Notes under the pieces: generated by a model
The model's database searches: none
What the model saw: the letters and a program-made list of their open reading frames with translations, nothing else
Told to the model about the DNA's origin: nothing
Program-made: the position numbers and the translations under genes
Shown here: positions 34,419 to 44,035 of the stretch, one piece after another
How positions within the stretch are numbered: the first letter of the stretch is position 1
How the letters are laid out: each line of letters opens with the position of its first letter
Assembly: GCF_047634355.1 (NCBI RefSeq)
Contig: NZ_JBLIAL010000003.1
Origin: Porticoccus sp002341315
Lineage (GTDB): Bacteria; Pseudomonadota; Gammaproteobacteria; Pseudomonadales; Porticoccaceae
Direction: 5' to 3' (one strand)
Length of the DNA stretch: 64,000 nucleotides

Positions 34419-35930
34419 CTAGCTCAGAAAAAACTGGTAAGCGGGATTTTGGGTCTCTTCCTTCCAGGTGTAACCCAGCTGGTCAAGGAACTGGCTCACC
34501 AGCTTCTGTTCGCCCAATGGCACCTGCAGGCCCACCAGAACCCGACCGTAGGCAGCGCCGTGGTTGCGATAGTGGAACATGGAAATATTCCACTGCCCAC
34601 CCAGTTGGTTGAGGAAATTCATCAGTGCCGCGGGCCGCTCGGGAAACTCAAAGCGGTACACCACCTCTTCGGTCGCCTCCGGCGCGCGGCCGCCGACCAT
34701 ATGGCGAATGTGCAGCTTGGCCATTTCGTTGTCAGTCATGTCCACCAGCGGATACCCTTTGTCGGTCAGGTCCGCCACCAGTTGCTGACGATCCTCGTCA
34801 CCGGAAACCTGCACACCGACAAAGATATGGGCCTCGGCGGGATCGCCCATGCGGTAGTTGAACTCGGTAATGTTGCGCTTGCTGAGAGAGGTGCAAAAGG
34901 CCTTGAAGCTGCCCGGTTGTTCGGGAATCGTCACCGCCAGAATTGCCTCACGTTTCTCACCGATTTCCGTGCGCTCGGAGATATAGCGAAGCCTGTCAAA
35001 ATTGATATTGGCGCCACAATCCACCGCCAGCAGCGTCTGCCCTTTTACTCCGGTGCGCTCGACATATTTTTTCAACCCGGCCAGACCCAGTGCCCCGGCG
35101 GGCTCACAAATGGATCTGGTATCCTCAAAGGTATCCTTGATCGCCGAACAGATCTCGTCCACCGACACGGTAATCACTTCATCAATGGTATTGCGGAGTA
35201 CCCGAAAGGGTTCCTTGCCAATCTGGGCAACGGCCGCGCCATCGGCGAATAGCCCCACATGCTTCAAGCGCACCCGACGACCCGCTTTCATCGCGGCATC
35301 AAGGCAGGCCGCATCCTCCGGCTCCACAGCGATCACCTTGACTTCAGGTCGCACATACTTAATGTAGGCCGCCATCCCCGCAGCCAAACCGCCACCCCCA
35401 ACCGCAATGAATACCGCATCAAGCGGACCGGATACCTGCCGTAAAACTTCCATCGCAATGGTGCCCTGGCCGGCAATCACATCGGGATCATCAAACGGGT
35501 GGATATATGTCATACCCTTTTCGGTCACCAGCTTGAGCGCATAGTCCGAGGCTTCATCATAGGTGTCACCCTGCAGGACGACCTTTGCCCCACGGGCCCG
35601 CACCGCATTGACCTTGATCTGTGGTGTGGTGGTCGGCATGACAATGATTGCCTTGACTCCCAGTTTTTTGGCGGCCATGGCGAGGCCCTGGGCGTGATTT
35701 CCCGCCGAAGCGGCGACCACGCCTTTGGCGAGTTGCTCCTCGGTGAGACAGAGCATCTTGTTGTAAGCCCCGCGCAACTTGAAGGAAAACACCGGTTGCA
35801 AATCTTCCCGTTTCAGCAGCACCCGATTACCGAGACGCTGGGACAATTGGGCGGCCTCATCTACCGGGGTTTCCACCACCAGATCATAGATACGGGCATT
35901 TAGGATACGTTTTACGTAGTTTTGTGGCAT
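34419..35930 (-). CDS. ilvA: Threonine ammonia-lyase (biosynthetic)
   Basis: This 503-residue PLP enzyme makes 2-oxobutyrate for isoleucine synthesis. The PLP Lys is in VFSFKLRGAYNKM (about residue 50) and the phosphate-binding loop in GGGGLAAGMAAY. Two ACT-like regulatory domains follow (about 325-503), the place of isoleucine feedback in the long IlvA type. It diverges from rpiA, a pair seen together in many gammaproteobacteria. Confidence 0.95.
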   Translation of the reverse strand: MPQNYVKRILNARIYDLVVETPVDEAAQLSQRLGNRVLLKREDLQPVFSFKLRGAYNKMLCLTEEQLAKGVVAASAGNHAQGLAMAAKKLGVKAIIVMPTTTPQIKVNAVRARGAKVVLQGDTYDEASDYALKLVTEKGMTYIHPFDDPDVIAGQGTIAMEVLRQVSGPLDAVFIAVGGGGLAAGMAAYIKYVRPEVKVIAVEPEDAACLDAAMKAGRRVRLKHVGLFADGAAVAQIGKEPFRVLRNTIDEVITVSVDEICSAIKDTFEDTRSICEPAGALGLAGLKKYVERTGVKGQTLLAVDCGANINFDRLRYISERTEIGEKREAILAVTIPEQPGSFKAFCTSLSKRNITEFNYRMGDPAEAHIFVGVQVSGDEDRQQLVADLTDKGYPLVDMTDNEMAKLHIRHMVGGRAPEATEEVVYRFEFPERPAALMNFLNQLGGQWNISMFHYRNHGAAYGRVLVGLQVPLGEQKLVSQFLDQLGYTWKEETQNPAYQFFLS

Positions 35931-36073
35931 TTTTCTGGATACTGTCCAATTAGGTTATCGACGGGCAATAGTAAATTTTCCCCTCCGACAACACCAGCGC
36001 TGCGGGGGATTATCTGACTTTTCACCCGTTGATCCGTATAATCAGCCACTTCTGAAATCGGGCAAGCAGAACC

Positions 36074-36766
36074 ATGAGCACACCATCGAACAGCCAGGAT
36101 GCCATGAAACAGGCCGTCGCCGCCGCCGCTGTGGAATTCACTTTGCAACGCATCGACGACAAAAGCACCATTGGCATTGGTACCGGCTCAACGGCCAATG
36201 CCTATATCGATTTACTGGCAGAACACAAGGCCAAAATAACGGGTACGGTTGCCAGCTCCGAGGCCTCAGCCGAGCGGTTGCGAGGCCATGGTATTCCCGT
36301 CTACGACCTGAACAGTGTCGACGAGATCACCCTCTATGTGGACGGCGCGGACGAGGTGAACCCCCACCTGGAGCTGATCAAGGGTGGCGGGGCTGCCCTC
36401 ACCCGCGAAAAAATCGTTGCGGCGGTAGCTCGCGAATTTCTCTGTATTGCCGACCAGTCCAAGTGGGTTGAACATCTGGGCACCTTTCCGCTACCGGTGG
36501 AAGTTATCCCCATGGCACGCAGCCATGTGGCCCGTGAGCTGGTCAAGCTAGGCGGCGATCCGGTCTACCGGCAGGGTGTAGTGACAGATAACGGCAACGT
36601 CATTCTCGACGTACACCACCTCTTCCCCATCAGTCCGGTACGAAAACTGGAGGAGCAGATCAACAATATCACCGGGGTGGTCTGCAATGGCCTGTTTGCC
36701 CTGCGCCCGGCAGATGCCCTGATGCTGGGCTCATCGACTGGCGTCAAGACCATCTACCCGGGCTGA
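36074..36766 (+). CDS. rpiA: Ribose-5-phosphate isomerase A
   Basis: The 230-residue enzyme interconverts ribose-5-phosphate and ribulose-5-phosphate. The phosphate loop GTGSTANAYID, DGADEVNPHLELIKGGGAALTREKIVA with the catalytic residues, and a late DVHHLFPI stretch are all present. The spacer to ilvA (143 bases) must hold both promoters. It is convergent with srkA 14 bases on. Confidence 0.96.
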   Translation: MSTPSNSQDAMKQAVAAAAVEFTLQRIDDKSTIGIGTGSTANAYIDLLAEHKAKITGTVASSEASAERLRGHGIPVYDLNSVDEITLYVDGADEVNPHLELIKGGGAALTREKIVAAVAREFLCIADQSKWVEHLGTFPLPVEVIPMARSHVARELVKLGGDPVYRQGVVTDNGNVILDVHHLFPISPVRKLEEQINNITGVVCNGLFALRPADALMLGSSTGVKTIYPG

Positions 36767-36780
36767 CTGCTTCACCGGCG

Positions 36781-37803
36781 CTACATCACCTGTAGGGGCG
36801 GTTCTGCCATCGCGGCGAACTGCTCCCGCAATTCAAGAATGTGTTCACTCCAGTAACGGACTGTATTGAACCAGGGAAACCCCATGGGGAAGGCGGGATC
36901 GCTCCAGCGACGCGCCAACCAGGCAGCGTGGTGAATAATCCGCAGTGAGCGAAAAGCTTCCACCAGCTGCAGTTCGCGTGGGTGAAAATCAAAGAACTGA
37001 TTGTAGCCGTCGATAATTTCCGATAATTGCGCTGTCTGGCGATCCCGGCTCCCGGACAGCAGCATCCAGATATCCTGGATGGCCGGCGCCATTCGCGCAT
37101 CGTCCAGATCGACAAAATGTGCATTGTCATCACGCCACAGGATATTTCCGGCATGGCAATCCCCATGAACCCGGATATAGTCGATGGAACCGGCATTGGC
37201 AATCGTTTGATCCACTGCCTGCAGCAGATCCCTGACCAATGAGTCGTAGGCTTCCTTTAGCTCGCAGGGAATAAACTGTTCGCTGACCAGTGCCGCGGCC
37301 TCATGGCCAAAAATCCTGCTGGTCAGGGTTGGCCGGTACACAAAGGGGCGCACGGCCCCCACGGCGTGGATACGCCCCAGCAATTTACCCAGTAAATAGA
37401 GATTATCGAGGTTATCCAGCTCCGGACCATACCCCCCCTTCCTCGGATACAGCGCAAAACGGTAGTCCTTGTATTCGAACAGGCTGCGGCCCCGGTCATC
37501 GCGAATGGGGGCAACCACGGGCAGCTCATGGGCTTCCAGCTCAAAACAGAACTGGTGCTCCTCAAGGATCTGCTCGTCGCTCCAGCGAGCGGGGCGATAA
37601 AACTTGCCAATTAAGGGCTGGCGATCCTCAATACCAATCTGATAGACCCGATTTTCATAGCTGTTGAGGGGAAATTGCCGTCCATCGCAGTGATAGCCAA
37701 TGCTCTCCACCGCATCCATGACAATCTCGGGCCCGAGCCGATAAAACGGCTGCTCCTCAGGATTGGCAACATGAGTGACATCCCGCTGCTCATCGCTGTT
37801 CAT
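36781..37803 (-). CDS. srkA: Stress response kinase A (SrkA/YihE)
   Basis: The 340-residue protein is of the APH/choline-kinase-like fold. The catalytic loop IRVHGDCHAGNILWRDD and the metal-binding FVDLDDARMAPAIQDIWML are intact. SrkA is a Ser/Thr kinase that counters MazF-type stress death in E. coli. The ATG at 37803 overlaps the stop of the upstream MFS gene by 4 bases, so it is expressed behind the transporter. Confidence 0.9.
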   Translation of the reverse strand: MNSDEQRDVTHVANPEEQPFYRLGPEIVMDAVESIGYHCDGRQFPLNSYENRVYQIGIEDRQPLIGKFYRPARWSDEQILEEHQFCFELEAHELPVVAPIRDDRGRSLFEYKDYRFALYPRKGGYGPELDNLDNLYLLGKLLGRIHAVGAVRPFVYRPTLTSRIFGHEAAALVSEQFIPCELKEAYDSLVRDLLQAVDQTIANAGSIDYIRVHGDCHAGNILWRDDNAHFVDLDDARMAPAIQDIWMLLSGSRDRQTAQLSEIIDGYNQFFDFHPRELQLVEAFRSLRIIHHAAWLARRWSDPAFPMGFPWFNTVRYWSEHILELREQFAAMAEPPLQVM

Positions 37804-38978
37804 GAGGATTGGACACTGTGGTCGGCGAGTAGCTGCCTGTTGGCTCGAACAACCTTTGCATAAAAGAGCAGCCCCAACGCCCAGAACATCATGCCTGACC
37901 ACGGCAACCACTGCAGGAACTGCTTACTGACCAGTGTCGCCGACACCATTATTGCACCCACAATGGCAAGCAGGGGTATTGTCAGAATCAGTGGTGAAAA
38001 CCGTCCACTGCTATCCAGTTTTGCCAGCAAGCCCATCAAATAGGCTGCGACAAAAAACCCGGTAGCCCCCACCAGACCATACGCCGTGAGATAACCGGTT
38101 TTGTCCGGTTTAACCTGCAATAACACAACGGCCACCAACACCAGCACCCCCGCTACAGCAACGGGCAGTAAAAAACCCAGGCGGGCCGCCAAAGCTGTGC
38201 CCAGCAAAGCACCGAAGACCCTGGCCAGCAACAGCAACATGATCGCCGAGGCGCCCAGTCCCAGCGCCGGCTGCGCTGTTTCGAACTGCAGTAGATGCGA
38301 CGACCAGAACAGTCCAAAACCCAAAAAGATCAACGTCCCGGCTATCGCGACCTGAAACCACTGCTGGTCGGCCCGACTGTTGCGGCTGCTGAGCAGGCTC
38401 AGGCGTTTGGCGCCACTGGTGGGCAGCAGGCGGCTCAGCAATATCGTCAGGAATGCCAGTCCGGCCAGCGCCAGTAGTACCTGCTTGGGGTCGATACCCG
38501 GTGCAAACGACGGCACCAGAAAAGTGAGCCCTGCCGCCATCAGGGCCTGGACGAGAAGTGCCCAGGCAAAACTGCTGACCGGTTTCGCCGTATCGCCCAG
38601 GCAACTGACCACCACACTCAGTCCCAAACCGGCAAACAGACCGGCCAGACCATGGCAGACCATCAGCCACAGAGCGCCGGATGCCAGTGACGCTGCCAGC
38701 AACGCGAGGGCAGAGCCGAGCCCGCCGATCAACACTAAACGCCGCCAATCACCCAAGCGGACAAAAAATACTGCCAACCCCGAGGCCAGCAGTGCCCCTG
38801 CCGAAAAGAGCCCCGGTAACAGCCAGCGGTTCAACGACGCAGCCGCCGCCAGATCCTGCTGAAAATAGGGCAACGCCTGCCAGTAAAATGACAGACACAA
38901 CCCCACCAGTATCGCCGTCAGGCGCACACCAAAACGGTTCACATCCGCACGTTTCTTTTCAAACAGAATTGAAGACAT
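37800..38978 (-). CDS. MFS-type transporter
   Basis: A 392-residue protein with about twelve hydrophobic helices in two halves joined by a charged loop (around residues 195-215, SGAKRLSLLSSRNSRADQQ). Loop sequences such as RLGDWRR after helix 2 fit the MFS fold. Substrate unknown. It is translationally coupled to srkA. Family-level assignment only. Confidence 0.72.
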   Translation of the reverse strand: MSSILFEKKRADVNRFGVRLTAILVGLCLSFYWQALPYFQQDLAAAASLNRWLLPGLFSAGALLASGLAVFFVRLGDWRRLVLIGGLGSALALLAASLASGALWLMVCHGLAGLFAGLGLSVVVSCLGDTAKPVSSFAWALLVQALMAAGLTFLVPSFAPGIDPKQVLLALAGLAFLTILLSRLLPTSGAKRLSLLSSRNSRADQQWFQVAIAGTLIFLGFGLFWSSHLLQFETAQPALGLGASAIMLLLLARVFGALLGTALAARLGFLLPVAVAGVLVLVAVVLLQVKPDKTGYLTAYGLVGATGFFVAAYLMGLLAKLDSSGRFSPLILTIPLLAIVGAIMVSATLVSKQFLQWLPWSGMMFWALGLLFYAKVVRANRQLLADHSVQSS

Positions 38979-39177
38979 TTCCGTTATCCGCCCCTCGCTT
39001 TGAAAGGGGGGTACTTTGCTGCCTGCAGAAATAAATGTCCAGATGGATTTATTGTAATGAAACGGTTGGCCGACCTGGCTGTGGTGACATCAATTTGTCA
39101 CAGCAACTTCATTTTTCTGACATGGAGGCTTGCTAGCCTCGTCAGCGAATATGAAAAGAAATGAAAAGGAAAAAGCC

Positions 39178-39462
39178 ATGAACAAGGTACAACAAACAAA
39201 ACAGAACGAACCGTCTATCAATAACTTGATGCGCGAACAGGCCGCCAACTTCTTTGTTGAGGTAACAGGCTCCGGCGAGCGTATTTACCACTGGATTGAT
39301 ACCCGGGTGGATATGTTGTCCAGCACCAAGCTTTGGGAAATTTTGCGTATCTCGGAAATACCCGGCTGTGATCTGGAGGCGGCTTTTATTGATGCGATTA
39401 CCGATGAACTGATTCGCCGCACCGATTATTTTGACGGTCGCCCACAGCTACCAAGGCACTGA
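39178..39462 (+). CDS. Small conserved-looking protein of unknown function
   Basis: The 94-residue acidic protein has no signal peptide and no recognised motif. The ATG at 39178 has AAGGA 9 bases upstream, and codon use fits a real gene. The core FFVEVTGSGERIYHWIDTRVDMLSS suggests a compact alpha-beta fold. It stands alone between the MFS and DUF1653 genes; the 199-base spacer to the divergent MFS gene can hold promoters for both. No function proposed. Confidence 0.65.
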   Translation: MNKVQQTKQNEPSINNLMREQAANFFVEVTGSGERIYHWIDTRVDMLSSTKLWEILRISEIPGCDLEAAFIDAITDELIRRTDYFDGRPQLPRH

Positions 39463-39510
39463 CTGGCAGAACCCGGAGTTCCGGTAACCGCTATCTTCAG
39501 AGCAGCAATA

Positions 39511-39729
39511 CTATTCGTTGCTCAAGCCCACGAATGCAAACCGCTTCATCGTTACCCCATTCCGTTCGACCATCTCGTCGAACATGGCCAGCGGGCGAAC
39601 CCACAGTTGGCTCTCGCCATAAAGTGGCCGATAGACCACATGCCAGTCACCGGTTTCACTGTGACGGGCCAAACCGGTCACCTCATACAAGTTACCCTTG
39701 AAATGTCGGTAACGTCCCACCGGAATCAA
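39511..39729 (-). CDS. DUF1653 family protein
   Basis: The 72-residue single-domain protein fits DUF1653: GRYRHFKGNLYEVTGLARHSET near the start, VVYRPLYGESQLWVRPLAMFDE in the middle. The start is probably the TTG at 39729 with GGAG about 10 bases upstream; a GTG three codons in is possible. The family's role is unknown. Confidence 0.83.
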   Translation of the reverse strand: MIPVGRYRHFKGNLYEVTGLARHSETGDWHVVYRPLYGESQLWVRPLAMFDEMVERNGVTMKRFAFVGLSNE

Positions 39730-39782
39730 TGTCCCGTCACTCCAAAAAACCTCCCGAGGGCTTTGACCCAGAGGATCTTAAA

Positions 39783-40262
39783 CTAAAGAATCTCGAGGAT
39801 CTTCTCTGCGGCACTGACATCGACTTTGCCCTCAGGCTCTATCGCCAGATGAGTCACCACACCATCCTCTGCAACCAGGGCAAACCGCTGGCAGCGCATG
39901 CCCATACCGTGACCAGTGGCATCCATCTCGAGACCCATTTTTTTGGTGAGTTCGCCATTGCCATCGGCTAGCATCAGTAGCGCGTCGGCATTCTGGTCCT
40001 GGCTCCAGGCACCCAACACAAAGGCGTCATTGACCGCCATACAGACAATGGTATCGACCCCTTTTGCCTTGATACGATCCGCGTGGGTCACATAACCCGG
40101 CAGGTGGCTGAGAGAGCAGCCGGGGGTGAATGCCCCTGGCACGGCAAAAAGCACAACCTTTTTACCCTTGAAGACATGATCAGTGGTGATATTTTCCGGC
40201 CCCTTTTCACCCGGGGTTTTGAGAGTCAAAGCGGGAATAGTGTCGCCAACAGAAATAGTCAT
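39783..40262 (-). CDS. Prx5-type peroxiredoxin
   Basis: The 159-residue thioredoxin-fold protein has the peroxidatic Cys in PGAFTPGCSLSHLPGY (about residue 49) and RCQRFALVAEDGVV late. This matches the Prx5 subfamily that reduces hydrogen peroxide and alkyl hydroperoxides using thiol donors. The ATG at 40262 gives the normal MTISVGDTIPALTL start; the longer upstream frame is not supported. Confidence 0.93.
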   Translation of the reverse strand: MTISVGDTIPALTLKTPGEKGPENITTDHVFKGKKVVLFAVPGAFTPGCSLSHLPGYVTHADRIKAKGVDTIVCMAVNDAFVLGAWSQDQNADALLMLADGNGELTKKMGLEMDATGHGMGMRCQRFALVAEDGVVTHLAIEPEGKVDVSAAEKILEIL

Positions 40263-40353
40263 AACTACACCTTTTATCCATATCAAAAAATTTGATCCGG
40301 CACACAATACCGAAAAGAGAAAGGATTCGGCATGAAGCGCCGGTCGCCACGTA

Positions 40354-41031
40354 TCAGCGTGCCACCACTTCGGCAGACACGGCAATCAGGTCACCCAACT
40401 CTACCAGCAGCTGGTCACCGGGGGCCAGAGGGCCAACGCCAGCGGGCGTACCGGTGAGGACAATGTCGCCGGGCATCAGCGTAAAAAAGCCGGAGATATA
40501 GGCGATCAGTTGCGTAACCGGTGTCAACATCATGGCGGTACTGCTCTGCTGGCGCAAGCCACCATTGACCGTCAATCGTATTGGCAAGTCCTGCAGATCG
40601 GTGACCCGGGCGCGATCCACAAATGCAGAAGTGGGGCAGGCCCCATCAAAGGCCTTGGCCTTATCCCAGGGAAGCCCTTTCTGTTTGAGTTGCGATTGCA
40701 GCTCGCGCAGGGTGAGATCCAGCGCCACACCAACCCCGGCAATCGCAGCGTCGGCCTCCTGTTCGCTGCACTGGCTCAGTTGTTCGCCAATCAGCACCGC
40801 CATTTCTATCTCATGATGGCAGGCACCCAGGGTAGTCGGTATCGCAATCGGTTGTTCCAGAGATGCCAACGCCGTCGATGGCTTCATGAACAATACCGGC
40901 TCGGCGCCGGGCTGGCTGTTCATCTCGCTGATATGATCCCGGTAATTAAGCCCCACGCATACCACCTTGCCCGCGGGAATCTGCCCGGAAAGGCCATCGG
41001 CAAAATGAATACAGTGATCAAAGTAATGCAT
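40354..41031 (-). CDS. Fumarylacetoacetate hydrolase family protein
   Basis: This 225-residue single-domain FAH fold resembles YcgM. It shows VCVGLNYRDHISEM, the metal ligands in CHHEIEMAVLIG and a Asp in GVGVALDLTLRELQ, and the closing GDIVLTGTPAGVGPL. Members hydrolyse or decarboxylate acylpyruvates and related keto acids; the substrate here is unknown. AGGGG precedes the ATG at 41031. The 205 bases between this start and the next gene hold nothing I recognise. Confidence 0.88.
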   Translation of the reverse strand: MHYFDHCIHFADGLSGQIPAGKVVCVGLNYRDHISEMNSQPGAEPVLFMKPSTALASLEQPIAIPTTLGACHHEIEMAVLIGEQLSQCSEQEADAAIAGVGVALDLTLRELQSQLKQKGLPWDKAKAFDGACPTSAFVDRARVTDLQDLPIRLTVNGGLRQQSSTAMMLTPVTQLIAYISGFFTLMPGDIVLTGTPAGVGPLAPGDQLLVELGDLIAVSAEVVAR

Positions 41032-41236
41032 TGTCGAGCCCCTTTCTGTCGCTGAGTGCAAACCAACCCCTGACGATTAGATAGACATAGCAGATGTAGA
41101 CCATTTGCGTGAGATACCTCAACTGCCCGCTCGCTTGAGGCACGGCCTTTTTCACTGTTCCGTCCGAAACGGTAAGCCGCGTCGCATATCCTAACTGTGA
41201 CGGCGCCTTCTCATCTGATATCAGTAGAATCTCTGG

Positions 41237-42637
41237 TCAGACTGCATCAAATATCTTGCCCGGATTCATTATGCCATTGGGGTCGAACACCTGTTTGACC
41301 TGTCGCATCAACTGCACTTCTGTGGCGGAGCGTGAGTATTCAAGGTAACTCTTTTTCAGCAAACCGACGCCGTGCTCGGCAGAGATACTACCGTTGAATT
41401 GCCCTACCAGCGCTGCGATCTGCTGGCTGGCCACACTGCATTGCCCGGCGAACTGCTCCACAGGCAGGTCATCCGGTTTCAGAATGTTCAGGTGCAGATT
41501 GCCATCGCCGATATGGCCGTACCAGACCAGCTCAAAGTCCGGGTATTCTGCGGCAGCCAGTGATTCCACCTCGGCAAGAAATTCCGGCATGCGCGAAACA
41601 TTCACGCTGATATCATTTTTATAGGGCTTCCAGCGGGACAGGGTCTCCGACATATCCTCGCGCAACTTCCAGAGATTCTCCGCCTGTGAGAGGCTCTGGC
41701 TGATGACGCCATCGAGCACCCAGCCCTCCATGACACAGGTTTCAAACAGTGACATCGCCTGATCCAGTTGGGTCTCGGACAGCGCCTCGAATTCCACCAG
41801 CGCATAAAACGGTGCTTCAGATTCAAAGGGTGCGGGCACATCGCTGTGGACCAATACTTTTTCCATGCCGTTGTGGGTAAAGAATTCGAAGGCCGTCAGC
41901 TCCATGCCATCGTTGTAGGTTTTCAGGACATCGATAATACTGGGGAAATCCACCACCCCCAACACCAGCACACTCAACTCCTTTGGCGGCCGGGTGAGTC
42001 CAATGGTGGCCTCGGTTATGATGCCCAAAGTGCCCTCGGAACCAATAAACAGGTGCCGGAAGTCCAGACCCGTATTGTTTTTCACCAGGCCGTGATTCAG
42101 TTCGAGGATATCGCCATTGCCACTGACCACCTTCAGACCAAGCACCCAGTTGCGGGTCATGCCGTAGCGAATGACTTTGATACCGCCGGCATTGGTCGCA
42201 ATATTGCCGCCAATCTGGCTGGAACCGGTCGATGCGAAATCAACCGGATAGAACAACCCCTGTTGCTCGGCAAAGGCCTGTAACTGCTGGGTGATCATGC
42301 CCGCCTGCACCGTCACACTGCGATCAATGGCATTGAATGCCACCACCTCGTTCATCCGGTCCAGCACCAAAACGATCTCACCGTTCAGGGCCACAGCACC
42401 GCCACTGAGGCCTGTGCGCCCCCCGGAGGGAACCACGGCGATGCGCTCGGCATTGGCCAGCTGAATAATGGCCTGCACCTCCTCGGTGCTCCCCGGCAAT
42501 ACCACGACACCGGGTGACGGCGACCAGAGGGTCGTGCGATCGACACCGTATTGCTGAAATGAAGTTTCATCCGTCAGCACACGCTGCTGACCGACGATCT
42601 CACGTAATTTCTCAATGACCGGGGGGGCAACAGTCAT
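41237..42637 (-). CDS. FAD-linked D-2-hydroxy acid dehydrogenase (probably D-2-hydroxyglutarate dehydrogenase)
   Basis: The 466-residue VAO-type flavoprotein has the FAD-binding PCMH domain (VVLPGSTEEVQAII, VPSGGRTGLSGGAVAL, ASTGSQIGGNIATNAGG) and the FAD-oxidase C-terminal domain (VWYGHIGDGNLHLNIL, ISAEHGVGLLKK). D-lactate dehydrogenases share this layout, but divergence from serA across 102 bases points to D-2-hydroxyglutarate oxidation, since SerA makes D-2-hydroxyglutarate as a by-product. GGAGG precedes the ATG at 42637. Confidence 0.82.
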   Translation of the reverse strand: MTVAPPVIEKLREIVGQQRVLTDETSFQQYGVDRTTLWSPSPGVVVLPGSTEEVQAIIQLANAERIAVVPSGGRTGLSGGAVALNGEIVLVLDRMNEVVAFNAIDRSVTVQAGMITQQLQAFAEQQGLFYPVDFASTGSSQIGGNIATNAGGIKVIRYGMTRNWVLGLKVVSGNGDILELNHGLVKNNTGLDFRHLFIGSEGTLGIITEATIGLTRPPKELSVLVLGVVDFPSIIDVLKTYNDGMELTAFEFFTHNGMEKVLVHSDVPAPFESEAPFYALVEFEALSETQLDQAMSLFETCVMEGWVLDGVISQSLSQAENLWKLREDMSETLSRWKPYKNDISVNVSRMPEFLAEVESLAAAEYPDFELVWYGHIGDGNLHLNILKPDDLPVEQFAGQCSVASQQIAALVGQFNGSISAEHGVGLLKKSYLEYSRSATEVQLMRQVKQVFDPNGIMNPGKIFDAV

Positions 42638-42739
42638 CTGGCGGACCTCCACAAAAAGGGGCAGTTATCGAAGGGCGTGCATGGTATCATAGCCGCCTTT
42701 TTTTCAGGTAGCAGTACGGGCCACCCAACCGAGGAGTGT

Positions 42740-43969
42740 ATGGTCAATTTTTCTCTCGATAAGTCCAAGATCAAATTTCTCCTGCTTGAGGGCGTGCACC
42801 CCTCTGCGGTAGAGACACTCAAAGCTTCTGGCTACAGCAACATCGAGTATCTTAAAGCGGCACTGTCAGAAGAACAGCTGATCGAAAAGATCCGGGACTT
42901 CCACTTCGTCGGGATTCGCTCCCGCACCCAACTCAACCGTCAGGTATTTGAAGCTGCCAGACGGTTGATCGGCGTGGGCTGTTTTTGCATCGGCACCAAC
43001 CAGGTGGATCTGCAGGCGGCCACAGAACACGGCATAGTGGTATTTAATGCGCCCTATTCCAATACCCGCAGCGTCGCAGAATTGATTATTGCTGAAACCA
43101 TCATGCTGATGCGGGGCATTCCCGAAAAGAATGCTGCTGCCCACCGCGGTGACTGGCTCAAAACGGCCACGGCCTCTCACGAAGTTCGAGGCAAAACCCT
43201 CGGCATTGTTGGCTACGGCAATATCGGCAGTCAGCTCAGCGTCATGGCCGAATCCATGGGCATGCGGGTGAAGTTTTACGATGTTGTCACCAAGCTCCCC
43301 CTTGGCAACGCTGAGCAGGTCGGCTCTCTCAGGGAGCTATTGGAACTGGCCGATGTAGTTTCACTCCATGTGCCCGACAACCCCGCCACGCGCAACATGA
43401 TTCGTGCAGAACAGCTAGCTGCCATGAAAACCGGCGCCATCCTGATCAATGCCGCTCGCGGCAAAGTAGTGGATATTGATGCACTCTGCGACCGGCTGGA
43501 AAACAAGCAGCTAGGTGGTGCAGCCATTGATGTTTTCCCGGTTGAGCCGAAGTCCAATCAGGAAGAATTCGTATCACCTCTGCGCAAGTATGACAACGTC
43601 ATATTGACACCGCACATTGGCGGCTCCACCCAGGAAGCGCAGGAAAATATTGGCCTGGAAGTCGCTGAAAAACTGGTCAGGTACAGCGATACCGGTGCCA
43701 CCATCAGCGCTGTCAACTTTCCCCAGGTATCGCTGCCTTCCCACAGTGGTGCCCACCGTCTGTTGCATGTACACCACAATGTGCCGGGCGTTATGACGGC
43801 CATCAACCATGTGTTTTCAGACAACAACATCAATATCAGCAGCCAATATTTGCAGACCAATGAATCCGTTGGCTATGTGGTGCTGGACGTGGACAGGGAA
43901 TACAGTGATGTGGCACTGAAGGCGTTAAAGGCCATTGATGGCACCATTCGCTGCCGGGTGTTGTTCTAG
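42740..43969 (+). CDS. serA: D-3-phosphoglycerate dehydrogenase
   Basis: The 409-residue enzyme opens serine synthesis. NAD site GIVGYGNIGSQLSVMAESMGM, substrate-site Arg in NAARGK, catalytic His in LTPHIGGSTQEAQENIG and a C-terminal ACT domain (about 335-409) for serine feedback are present. This is the E. coli-like short form without the intervening ASB domain. GAGGAG precedes the ATG at 42740. See the divergent dehydrogenase for the likely metabolic partner. Confidence 0.95.
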   Translation: MVNFSLDKSKIKFLLLEGVHPSAVETLKASGYSNIEYLKAALSEEQLIEKIRDFHFVGIRSRTQLNRQVFEAARRLIGVGCFCIGTNQVDLQAATEHGIVVFNAPYSNTRSVAELIIAETIMLMRGIPEKNAAAHRGDWLKTATASHEVRGKTLGIVGYGNIGSQLSVMAESMGMRVKFYDVVTKLPLGNAEQVGSLRELLELADVVSLHVPDNPATRNMIRAEQLAAMKTGAILINAARGKVVDIDALCDRLENKQLGGAAIDVFPVEPKSNQEEFVSPLRKYDNVILTPHIGGSTQEAQENIGLEVAEKLVRYSDTGATISAVNFPQVSLPSHSGAHRLLHVHHNVPGVMTAINHVFSDNNINISSQYLQTNESVGYVVLDVDREYSDVALKALKAIDGTIRCRVLF

Positions 43970-43982
43970 GATCTCACCAGAG

Positions 43983-44015
43983 ACCGGTGGACACCGACCT
44001 GTCGGGTCTACCGGT
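43983..44015 (+). terminator. Hairpin downstream of serA
   Basis: ACCGGT pairs with ACCGGT and an inner CCGAC with GTCGG to give a strong stem 13 bases after the serA stop. Only TTCTTCTC follows, not a clean U-run, so it is a weak terminator or a stabilising hairpin between convergent genes. Confidence 0.4.
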
Positions 44016-44035
44016 TCTTCTCACTACTCTGCTGC

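Noticed and set aside
39729..39971. 80-codon plus-strand frame opposite the peroxiredoxin
   Set aside because: Mostly antisense to the peroxiredoxin C-terminus; no ribosome binding site that is not shared with the DUF1653 promoter area.
41100..41160. CCTCAA/TTGAGG hairpin followed by CTTTTT as a terminator
   Set aside because: The hairpin has only a 6-bp stem and the T-run is on the plus strand, whereas both flanking genes are on the minus strand.
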